In this document: positions 5,786 through 12,061 of the stretch, piece by piece
How the letters are laid out: the number at the start of each line of letters is the position of its first letter
How positions within the stretch are numbered: position 1 is the first letter of the stretch
DNA from: Roseiarcus sp043739325
Lineage (GTDB): Bacteria; Pseudomonadota; Alphaproteobacteria; Rhizobiales; Beijerinckiaceae
Direction: 5' to 3'
Assembly: GCA_043739325.1 (NCBI GenBank)
Contig: JAYUFK010000241.1
Coordinates: 1-12,061, forward strand
Length of the DNA: 12,061 nucleotides
The notes under the pieces: generated by a model
The model's input: the letters and a program-made list of their open reading frames with translations, nothing else
What the model was told of the DNA's origin: nothing
The model's database searches: none
Program-made: the position numbers and the translations under genes

Positions 5786-5815
5786 TTGACATGCCCCCGC
5801 CGCGCCGCCTAGCAC
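5786..5815 (+). promoter_or_regulatory. Promoter placing the start point at the HAD gene ATG
   Basis: TTGACA (5786-5791) is followed by an 18-base spacer and TAGCAC (5810-5815). A start point six to eight bases past the -10 falls at 5822-5823, the first base of the HAD start codon. The spacer is almost entirely G+C. Confidence 0.45.
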
Positions 5816-5822
5816 CGCCGGC

Positions 5823-6716
5823 ATGATCGAAACATCCCAGCGCCCGCATCAAATCATCGCGTCGTTAAGCGAAATATCGGGCGATTACGACGTCGCGCTA
5901 TGCGATATCTGGGGCGTCCTGCACGATGGCCGCAAGGCTTTTGATCCCGCCGCGCGGGCGCTGGCGCGATTCCGCCAGGGCGGCGGAACTGTTATCCTCA
6001 TCACCAATGCGCCGCGACCTTCCGCCGACATCCGCAGCCAACTCTCGCATTTTCGCATTCCGGACGAAGCCTACGATTCCATCGTCACGTCGGGCGATAT
6101 CACCATCGCCCTGATCCGCGCGCATGGCGCGGCGCTGGTTTATCACCTTGGGCCGGCGCGCGATCTCGGCCTGTTCGAACTGGCGGCGCAAGGCGAGACG
6201 GAGCCTGTCCTGACGCCGCTCGAACAGGCGGAATACGTTGTGTGCACGGGCCTGTTCCACGATGCGGTGGAGACGCCGGCCGATTACGAAGACTCCCTGC
6301 AGGCGATGGCGGCGCGCAATCTGCCGATGATCTGCGCCAATCCCGACCTCGTCGTGCATCGCGGCGCCGACCTCATCTACTGCGCCGGCGCGCTGGCGCA
6401 GCGTTACGAGGCGATCGGCGGCTCGGTCGTCTATGCCGGCAAGCCGCACGCGCCAATTTACGACGCAGCGTTGGCCCACGCCGCAAGTCTGCGCGGCGCG
6501 CCGGTGGCGAAGAGCCGGGTGCTGGCGATCGGCGACGCGATGCACACGGATATCGCCGGCGCCGCGGCGCAGGGGCTCGATGCGCTGTTCATCACGTCGG
6601 GCATTCACCGCGACGATCTGCACCGTCCGGGCGAAGCGCTTGGCGATGCGATTGAGATGTTTTCAGCCCGTCACGGCTTGCGCCCCAGGGCGTTCGCGCC
6701 GGCGCTGGAGCCTTGA
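5823..6716 (+). CDS. HAD-superfamily class IIA hydrolase (TIGR01459-type)
   Basis: Probable cytoplasmic phosphatase-like enzyme of 297 residues, of the subfamily found in alphaproteobacteria near ribF and ileS. Motif I is LCDIWGVLHDG (nucleophile D28), motif II is LITNAP (T61-N62), the class IIA cap follows (about 75-195), K207 lies in YAGKPHAPIYD, and motif IV is AIGDAMHTDIAGA (D238, D243). The usual second aspartate of motif I (DxD) is W30, as I recall for this subfamily, so its chemistry may differ from NagD or phosphoglycolate phosphatase. Substrate is unknown. ATG 5823 has no purine-rich ribosome site and lies at the predicted transcription start, suggesting a leaderless mRNA. It converges on the cheY-like gene with a 9-bp gap. 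Confidence 0.9.
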   Translation: MIETSQRPHQIIASLSEISGDYDVALCDIWGVLHDGRKAFDPAARALARFRQGGGTVILITNAPRPSADIRSQLSHFRIPDEAYDSIVTSGDITIALIRAHGAALVYHLGPARDLGLFELAAQGETEPVLTPLEQAEYVVCTGLFHDAVETPADYEDSLQAMAARNLPMICANPDLVVHRGADLIYCAGALAQRYEAIGGSVVYAGKPHAPIYDAALAHAASLRGAPVAKSRVLAIGDAMHTDIAGAAAQGLDALFITSGIHRDDLHRPGEALGDAIEMFSARHGLRPRAFAPALEP

Positions 6717-6734
6717 ATCCTGGTCTCAGGATTC
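6715..6734. terminator. Bidirectional hairpin shared by convergent HAD and cheY-like genes
   Basis: GAATCCTG, loop GTCT, CAGGATTC: a perfect eight-pair stem. It contains the last two bases of the HAD stop codon (TGA 6714-6716) in one arm, and the minus-strand stop (TCA 6726-6728) spans the loop edge and the other arm. No T-run follows on either strand. A compact bidirectional transcript-end structure is the likely role. Confidence 0.5.
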
Positions 6735-7109
6735 GAAAACCTGGTCGATCTTGCTTTTCAGCGTCGCCGCGTTGAACGGCTTGACGATATAGGAGTCGAC
6801 GCCGGCGCGGCGCGCTTCGATAACGCGATCGGTCTTCGATTCGGCGGTGACCATGATGAAGCGCAGGTTCTCCGTCGAAACCTGGCTCTTGAGCTGCATC
6901 AAGAGATCGATGCCGCTCAGCGGCTCCATGTTCCAGTCGGAAATGACCAGACGGTAATCCTTGGCGCGGATCATTTCGAGCGCCGTGGCGCCGTCGGGCG
7001 CATGGTCGACGTTCTCGAAGCCGATCTGCTTCAGCATGCCGCGCGTGATGCGCACCATGGTCTGGTAATCGTCGACGACGAGGATCGGCATGGCGCTGTC
7101 GGTGGGCAT
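6726..7109 (-). CDS. Stand-alone CheY-like receiver protein
   Basis: Single receiver domain of 127 residues with no output domain, so it should act by protein contact after phosphorylation. The acidic pair is D13/D14 in ILVVDDYQ, the phosphoacceptor is D58 in VISDWNMEPLSG, with T88 in FIMVTAES and K110 in YIVKPFN. The DWN stretch resembles chemotaxis CheY. No che operon, kinase or flagellar gene is nearby, so its partner is unknown and the symbol cheY is not given. The start is taken at ATG 7109..7107; a second in-frame ATG six codons on (MPILVV) is possible, as neither has a strong ribosome site. Confidence 0.88.
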   Translation of the reverse strand: MPTDSAMPILVVDDYQTMVRITRGMLKQIGFENVDHAPDGATALEMIRAKDYRLVISDWNMEPLSGIDLLMQLKSQVSTENLRFIMVTAESKTDRVIEARRAGVDSYIVKPFNAATLKSKIDQVFES

Positions 7110-7353
7110 CGGTCTGTCCAGGTCAAAAGGAATAAGACGGCATCAAATGTTGCGGGTCCCGGATTGCGGCTTCCCCGAAGCTCAGAATTTAACGCGTTTC
7201 TGTTACGTTTCGGCTAAAGATTCTACTTAACATCGACGAATATTGATCCGACTAAAGTCCCTGCCGTCAGCCATTTCGCGCCCGCCCGTTCCGCGCGATA
7301 GTGAATTTGACTTGCGACGGAGCGGGCCGAAATTGCGGGAAACGGCGGATCAG

Positions 7354-7803
7354 ATGCTCGAATTCAGAACTCTCTATTTTGACGATCTCACCCTTGGCAT
7401 GCGCGAAACTTTCCTCAAGACCGTCCAGAACTCGGATGTCGTGGGCTTCGCCGAATTGTCGGGAGATCGCAATCCGATCCATCTTTCCGAGCATTTCGCC
7501 CGCAAAACCCGGTTTGGCGGCCGGATTGTGCATGGACTTTACACCGCCAGCCTCATATCGGCGATCATCGGGACCCGGCTGCCCGGGCCGGGCGCGGTGT
7601 ATATCTCGCAGAGCCTGAATTTTCGCGGGCCGGTGAAGATCGGCGATATCGACGAAATCTCGGTGGAGGTGGTGGAATTGACCGAGAAGGGCCGGCGCGT
7701 CCGCCTGAAATGCGAATGCAAGGTCGAGGACAAAATTGTGCTGGATGGTGAAGGAATTCTAAGCGTCCCCCCAGCGCTCAGGTCCGCGCTCGCCGCGCCT
7801 TGA
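7354..7803 (+). CDS. MaoC-type (R)-specific enoyl-CoA hydratase-like protein
   Basis: Hot-dog-fold protein of 149 residues, the size of PhaJ-like single-domain hydratases, which add water to trans-2-enoyl-CoA to give (R)-3-hydroxyacyl-CoA. The hydratase-2 motif is AELSGDRNPIHLSEHFARKT (about residues 33-52) with catalytic D38 and H43, followed by GGRIVHGLYTASLIS. A link to fatty-acid or polyhydroxyalkanoate metabolism is plausible, but the substrate cannot be read from sequence. The frame is open back to TTG 7243, but family similarity starts at LEFRTLYFDDLTLG, so ATG 7354 is chosen. The upstream stretch 7204-7250 is AT-rich and may hold a promoter. ribF follows after 38 bp. Confidence 0.88.
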   Translation: MLEFRTLYFDDLTLGMRETFLKTVQNSDVVGFAELSGDRNPIHLSEHFARKTRFGGRIVHGLYTASLISAIIGTRLPGPGAVYISQSLNFRGPVKIGDIDEISVEVVELTEKGRRVRLKCECKVEDKIVLDGEGILSVPPALRSALAAP

Positions 7804-7841
7804 CCGGCGCGGCGCGGACAGGCAGTTTCCGCGGCGCCTGA

Positions 7842-8831
7842 ATGATAACCAACGGAAGTTTTGTGCCGCGAGCCGGGAAGTCCCAGCCTTTTATCGTCGC
7901 GAACGACCCGAATCAGCCTCCCGAGGGGCTGGCCGGCGGCGTCTTCGCGATCGGCAATTTCGACGGCGTGCATCGCGGTCATAGCGCCGTGATCGAGCGC
8001 ACGCAAAAACTGGCGCGCGAATTGGACGCTCCGGGCGCCGTTTTGACGTTCGAGCCGCACCCGGCCGACTTTTTCTCCGGAAAGTCCGTGGTGTTTCGGC
8101 TGACCCCAAAGGCTGAGAAGATCGAGGCCCTGCGCGAACTCGGCCTCGACGGCGCGGTTTTCCTGACTTTTAACGCGCCGCTTGCCGCATTGACCGCCGA
8201 GGACTTCGTTCGCCTCGTGCTGGTCGAACGCCTCAACGTGCGCGCTGTCGTCGTCGGCTGGGATTTTCATTTCGGCAAGGGGCGCGGCGGTTCGCCGGCG
8301 TTCCTGCAGGAGGCGGGGCCTCGCTACGGCTTTGCCGTCGATGTCATCGACAAGGTTGTGGCGAGCGACGAAGCGATCTCCTCGACGGCGGTGCGCCGCG
8401 CGCTGGAGGCCGGCGATGTCGCGGCGGCGGCGCGGCTGTTAGGACGCGATTACGCTGTGATTGGGCAAGTCATCCCCGGCCAGAAGCTTGGCCGCACGCT
8501 GGGCACGCCCACAGCCAATATCTCGCTCGAAGCGACCAACCGCCTGGCGTTCGGCATTTACGCCGTGCGGGTCAGCGTCGATGGCGTCACCTACGACGGC
8601 GTCGCGAGCTTTGGCGCGCGCCCGACCGTGGCGGATCAGGGCTCGCCGCTGCTGGAGGTCTATCTGTTTGATTTTGAAGCCGATCTTTACGGCCGGACGA
8701 TCAAGGTGGCGTTTATCGAGCGGCTGCGCGGGGAAGAGAAATTCGCCGGCCTGCCCGAACTCATCGCGGCGATGGAACACGACAAGGCGGCGGCGCGGCG
8801 CGTGCTGGCGGCGCGGGTTGTTTTGGAATAG
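7842..8831 (+). CDS. ribF: Bifunctional riboflavin kinase / FAD synthetase
   Basis: Phosphorylates riboflavin to FMN and then adenylates FMN to FAD, in the cytoplasm. At 329 residues it has the normal length. The N-terminal nucleotidyltransferase domain has GNFDGVHRGH (38-47) and the ISSTAVRRAL segment (179-188). The C-terminal flavokinase domain has the GTPTANI motif (221-227), GIYAVRV and the probable catalytic glutamate E272 in LLEVYLF. ATG 7842 has no ribosome site; in-frame GTG 7863, four bases after a GGAAG, would remove seven residues before the conserved region and is a fair alternative. The gap to maoC has a six-pair hairpin (7813-7833), with no sign of an FMN riboswitch. ileS follows, as in many proteobacteria. 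Confidence 0.95.
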   Translation: MITNGSFVPRAGKSQPFIVANDPNQPPEGLAGGVFAIGNFDGVHRGHSAVIERTQKLARELDAPGAVLTFEPHPADFFSGKSVVFRLTPKAEKIEALRELGLDGAVFLTFNAPLAALTAEDFVRLVLVERLNVRAVVVGWDFHFGKGRGGSPAFLQEAGPRYGFAVDVIDKVVASDEAISSTAVRRALEAGDVAAAARLLGRDYAVIGQVIPGQKLGRTLGTPTANISLEATNRLAFGIYAVRVSVDGVTYDGVASFGARPTVADQGSPLLEVYLFDFEADLYGRTIKVAFIERLRGEEKFAGLPELIAAMEHDKAAARRVLAARVVLE

Positions 8832-8890
8832 TTGGCGCATACGGCCAAATCATCTAGAGCATGCTGTTTCCGGCTTAAGCGACCAAAACT

Positions 8891-8971
8891 GTCATTCCCG
8901 CGAACGCGGGAATCCAGACTTGGCAAAGAGAACATCGGCTTAGCCTGGATTCCCGCCTTCGCGGGAATGAC
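8891..8971. repeat. REPIN-like paired palindromic repeat, copy 2
   Basis: Arms at 8891-8917 and 8945-8971 are inverted around a 27-bp spacer, with one mismatch, located in the hairpin loop (GAAC versus GAAG). Arm and spacer sequences match copy 1 at 3963-4042, including the shared CGGCTTAGC at the spacer end. This copy lies between ribF and ileS and ends 22 bp before the ileS ATG, so it is in the ileS leader if the two genes are co-transcribed. Confidence 0.85.
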
Positions 8972-8993
8972 AAGCAACTGGTTTGAAAACGCA

Positions 8994-11900
8994 ATGAACG
9001 AACAGCCCGCCAAAGGCCCGGATTATTCCACCACGCTGTACCTGCCCAAGACCGATTTCCCGATGCGGGCCGGGCTGCCGCAGAAGGAGCCGGAGATTCT
9101 GGCGCGCTGGGAGCGCGACGACCTGTATGCGGCGCTGCGGGCAGACGCTAAAGGCCGGCCGAAATTCGTGCTGCACGATGGCCCGCCCTACGCCAACGGC
9201 AACATTCATATCGGGCATTCGCTCAACAAGATCCTGAAAGACATGGTCGTGCGCTCGCAGCAGATGGCGGGCAAGGATTCTAATTACGTTCCGGGCTGGG
9301 ATTGCCACGGCCTGCCGATCGAATGGCGCATCGAGGAAGAGAATTATCGCAAGAAGGGCAAAGTGAAGCCCGACTTCAAAGACCCCGCCGCGATGATCGC
9401 CTTCCGCCAGGAATGCCGCGCCTACGCCGAGCATTGGCTGAGCGTGCAGCGCGAGGAATTCAAGCGCCTCGGCGTGATCGGCGACTGGGCGCATCCGTAT
9501 TCGACGATGAGCTTTGCCGCCGAAGCGCAGATCGCCCGCGAGATCATGAAGTTCGCGGCGAACGGCTTGCTGTATCGCGGCTCGAAGCCGGTGATGTGGA
9601 GCGTCGTGGAAAAGACCGCGCTGGCGGAAGCGGAGGTCGAGTACGAGGATTATACGAGCGATGCGGTGTATGTGGCGTTTCCGGTGAGCAAGACGGGTGT
9701 AATTACCATCGGAGCGCCCGAGATCGCGCAGGGATTTGGCGGGCCGGAAATCGCACAAGCGTTGGAAGGCAATGATCGCTTGCGCGATCTAATTCGCTCG
9801 TCATCCGTCGTCATTTGGACAACCACGCCATGGACGATTCCGGGAAATCGAGCGGTCAGCTTTTCGCCTCGCGTTGAGTACGCAATATTTGAGGTAACTG
9901 AAGCGCCAGAAGGAAACTGGACACCAGTTGGTTCGCGATACATCCTTGCCAAGAAGCTCGCCGACGAAGTGTTCCGAGCCGCAAAAGTATCGGGATATAA
10001 ATGCTTGTTTTCATTCTCTGCTGACTTCTTAGGCCGCGCCGCAGAAGCGTTCGCGTGCCGCCATCCGCTAGCCAAAAAAACTTCGGGATACGATTTCGAA
10101 ATTCCCCTGCTCGCCGGCGATCACGTCACCGACGACACAGGCACCGGCTTCGTTCACACCGCTCCCGGCCACGGTCGGGAAGACTTCGACCTCTGGATGG
10201 CGAGCGGGCAAGCGCTGACCAAGCGCGGCATCGACACGCGCATCCCCTACACCGTCGATGAAAACGGCGCCTTCACTTCGGACGCTCCCGGCTTCGAAGG
10301 CAAGCGCGTCATCAATGACAAGGGCGAGAAGGGCGACGCCAACGAGGCGGTCATCAAGTCGCTGATCGAAGCCGGTGCGTTGCTGGCGCGCGGGCGCTTA
10401 AAACATCAATACCCCCATTCGTGGCGCTCGAAAAAGCCGGTCATTTTCCGCAACACGCCGCAATGGTTCATCGCGATGGACAAGCCGATATCAGGCGGAT
10501 CGTCGCTGCGCGAAACCGCGCACGACGCCATCAAGGCCACCCGCTGGGTGCCAGCGTCGGGCGAGAATCGCATCAACGGCATGGTCAACAACAAGCCGGA
10601 CTGGGTGATGAGCCGGCAGCGCGCCTGGGGCGTGCCGATCGCGGTGTTTGTCAAGAAGGGCGGCCATGAACTGCTGGTCGATGATCGCGTCAACGCGCGC
10701 ATCGCCGCCGCTTTCGAAAGCGAAGGCGCGGATGCCTGGTACGCCGAGGGCGCGGCCAAGCGCTTTCTCGCCAACGACTTCAATTCTGACGACTACGAAA
10801 AAATCGACGATGTGCTCGACGTCTGGTTCGATTCAGGTTCGACGCATGCCTATGTGCTGGAAGACCCGAAAAACTTCCCCAGCCTCGCCGGCATTCATCG
10901 CAGGATAGATGGCGGCGTCGACGAAGTGATGTACCTCGAAGGCTCGGATCAGCATCGCGGCTGGTTTCAGTCGTCCTTGCTAGAGAGCTGCGGAACCCGC
11001 GGGCGCGCGCCGTTCGATGTCGTGCTGACGCATGGCTTCACGCTCGACGAGAAGGGCCGCAAGATGTCGAAGTCTCTCGGCAACCAGACTTTTCCGCAGG
11101 ACGTCATCAAGCAATCGGGCGCTGACATTTTGCGCCTGTGGGTCGCCAGCGTCGACTATTCCGACGATCAGCGCATAGGGCCGGAAGTGCTGAAAAGCGT
11201 CAGCGACGTCTATCGCAAACTGCGCAACAGCTTGCGCTGGATGATCGGCACGCTGGCGCATCATCGCCCTGAGGAAAACGTCGGCTTCGGCGCGATGGAG
11301 GAGATCGAGCGGCTGATGCTGCATCGCCTCGCCGAACTCGACGGCACCGTGCGCAAGGCCTACGCCGAGTTCGATTACAAGCGCGTGGTGGCGCAGCTCT
11401 CGCAGTTTATGAACACGGAGCTGTCGGCGTTTTATTTCGACATCAGGAAGGACGCGCTCTATTGCGAAGCGCCGTCGAGCCAGAAGCGGCAGGCGGCGCT
11501 GCAGTGCGTCGAACACATCTTCCGTTGCGTGACGGTGTGGCTGGCGCCGATCCTGGTCTTCACGACGGAGGAATGCTGGCTGGCGCGCTATCCCGGCGAA
11601 AACACGTCGGTGCATCTCGAAACGTTCCCGGAGATTCCTGTTGATTGGAAAAACGAGGCGCTGGCGGCAAAATGGGAAAAAGTGCGCCGCGTTCGCTCAG
11701 ATGTAACCGGAAAGCTTGAGCTTGAACGCGCAGCCAAAAAACTTGGCTCATCGCTTGAGATGTCCGTTCGTGTATGGACGCAAGATCCAGAAATCTTAAG
11801 GGCGTTTGACAACGTTGACGCTGCCGAAATCTTCATCACGAGTGGCGCAGAGCTGAAAGATCAAACGACAGAAACTGTATCGGCAGCCAGTCTCCACAAA

Positions 11901-12061
11901 GGTGAGCACGTCCTCGTCGAACTGGAGTTCCTGAAGGATAACCCGAAATATAGAAAATGCGCGCGCTCCTGGCGTTACACGATGGATGTGGGCAGCGATC
12001 CCGTCTATCAGGACCTCTCGGCCCGAGACGCTGCCGCCATGCGCGAGATCGACGCGATGGC
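8994..12061 (+). CDS. ileS: Isoleucyl-tRNA synthetase (C-terminal end beyond window)
   Basis: Charges tRNA-Ile with isoleucine and edits mischarged valine; class I synthetase. 1022 residues are visible and the frame is open at the edge. The Rossmann domain has HDGPPYANGNIHIGHSLNKI with HIGH at residues 72-75. The CP1 editing domain includes VVIWTTTPWTIPGNRA and DDTGTGFVHTAPGHG. Then come VWFDSGST (W611) and KMSKS at 690-694, followed by the anticodon-binding helices and a tail with YRKCARSW, which recalls the metal-binding C-terminus of bacterial IleS; only a short end should be missing. ATG 8994 gives the expected N-terminus (DYSTTLYLPKTDFPMRAGLP) but lacks a clear ribosome site. Two internal stretches (about 9690-10090 and 11640-11960) have much lower G+C than the rest. 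Confidence 0.96.
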   Translation, partial: MNEQPAKGPDYSTTLYLPKTDFPMRAGLPQKEPEILARWERDDLYAALRADAKGRPKFVLHDGPPYANGNIHIGHSLNKILKDMVVRSQQMAGKDSNYVPGWDCHGLPIEWRIEEENYRKKGKVKPDFKDPAAMIAFRQECRAYAEHWLSVQREEFKRLGVIGDWAHPYSTMSFAAEAQIAREIMKFAANGLLYRGSKPVMWSVVEKTALAEAEVEYEDYTSDAVYVAFPVSKTGVITIGAPEIAQGFGGPEIAQALEGNDRLRDLIRSSSVVIWTTTPWTIPGNRAVSFSPRVEYAIFEVTEAPEGNWTPVGSRYILAKKLADEVFRAAKVSGYKCLFSFSADFLGRAAEAFACRHPLAKKTSGYDFEIPLLAGDHVTDDTGTGFVHTAPGHGREDFDLWMASGQALTKRGIDTRIPYTVDENGAFTSDAPGFEGKRVINDKGEKGDANEAVIKSLIEAGALLARGRLKHQYPHSWRSKKPVIFRNTPQWFIAMDKPISGGSSLRETAHDAIKATRWVPASGENRINGMVNNKPDWVMSRQRAWGVPIAVFVKKGGHELLVDDRVNARIAAAFESEGADAWYAEGAAKRFLANDFNSDDYEKIDDVLDVWFDSGSTHAYVLEDPKNFPSLAGIHRRIDGGVDEVMYLEGSDQHRGWFQSSLLESCGTRGRAPFDVVLTHGFTLDEKGRKMSKSLGNQTFPQDVIKQSGADILRLWVASVDYSDDQRIGPEVLKSVSDVYRKLRNSLRWMIGTLAHHRPEENVGFGAMEEIERLMLHRLAELDGTVRKAYAEFDYKRVVAQLSQFMNTELSAFYFDIRKDALYCEAPSSQKRQAALQCVEHIFRCVTVWLAPILVFTTEECWLARYPGENTSVHLETFPEIPVDWKNEALAAKWEKVRRVRSDVTGKLELERAAKKLGSSLEMSVRVWTQDPEILRAFDNVDAAEIFITSGAELKDQTTETVSAASLHKGEHVLVELEFLKDNPKYRKCARSWRYTMDVGSDPVYQDLSARDAAAMREIDAM

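Noticed and set aside
6726..7109. Naming the receiver gene cheY and inferring a chemotaxis locus.
   Set aside because: No other chemotaxis gene is in the window; single receivers have many partners in alphaproteobacteria.
7804..7841. Possible FMN riboswitch in the ribF leader.
   Set aside because: Only 38 bp separate maoC and ribF and just one small hairpin is present; an FMN aptamer is far larger.
8940..9758. A 272-codon minus-strand frame opposite ileS.
   Set aside because: It lies over the HIGH-containing part of ileS and starts from the repeat; a shadow of codon bias.

Overview
The window reads as a stretch of an alphaproteobacterial chromosome, most likely order Hyphomicrobiales (Rhizobiales). 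The core genes are GC-rich (many 60-base lines are 65-77% G+C). Promoter-like sites have the TTGAC-N17 form. The ilvE / marR-OmpR-type regulator-kinase group and the HAD(TIGR01459)-maoC-ribF-ileS group are arrangements I know from that order. Genus cannot be fixed from the sequence.

Layout. (1) 1-455, minus: N-terminal part of a branched-chain aminotransferase (ilvE), cut by the window edge. (2) 575-3239, plus: a tightly overlapped three-gene signalling operon of a MarR-type regulator (PetP-like), an OmpR-type response regulator (PetR-like) and an EnvZ-like sensor kinase. It is divergent from ilvE, and the shared 120-bp region holds a TTGACA promoter for ilvE whose -35 box lies inside a 15-bp dyad. 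(3) 3259-3582, minus: thioredoxin. (4) 3583-4071: gene-free, with an 80-bp paired inverted palindrome (REPIN-like). (5) 4072-4428, minus: CsaA-type tRNA-binding protein. (6) About 4480-5700: AT-richer block (about 43% G+C in the line sampled) carrying a TIR-domain gene, apparently a single 284-residue protein split by a -1 frame change, preceded by a strong hairpin. (7) 5823-6716, plus: HAD class IIA hydrolase, probably from a leaderless mRNA. (8) 6726-7109, minus: stand-alone CheY-like receiver. (9) 7354-7803, plus: MaoC-type hydratase. (10) 7842-8831, plus: RibF. (11) A second copy of the 80-bp palindrome at 8891-8971. (12) 8994 to the window end, plus: isoleucyl-tRNA synthetase, missing only its C-terminus.

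How the parts fit. Most genes are housekeeping: amino-acid metabolism and charging (IlvE, IleS), flavin cofactors (RibF), redox (TrxA), and an envelope-sensing two-component system with its own MarR regulator. The odd element is the TIR gene. Its composition differs from both neighbours, it has a conserved NADase-type SxWCxxE motif, and a C-terminal domain in another frame follows it directly. It is the best candidate for acquired (possibly antiviral) cargo, either decayed by a one-base deletion or expressed through a frameshift at AAAG. No rRNA, tRNA, CRISPR array, integrase or transposase gene is visible.
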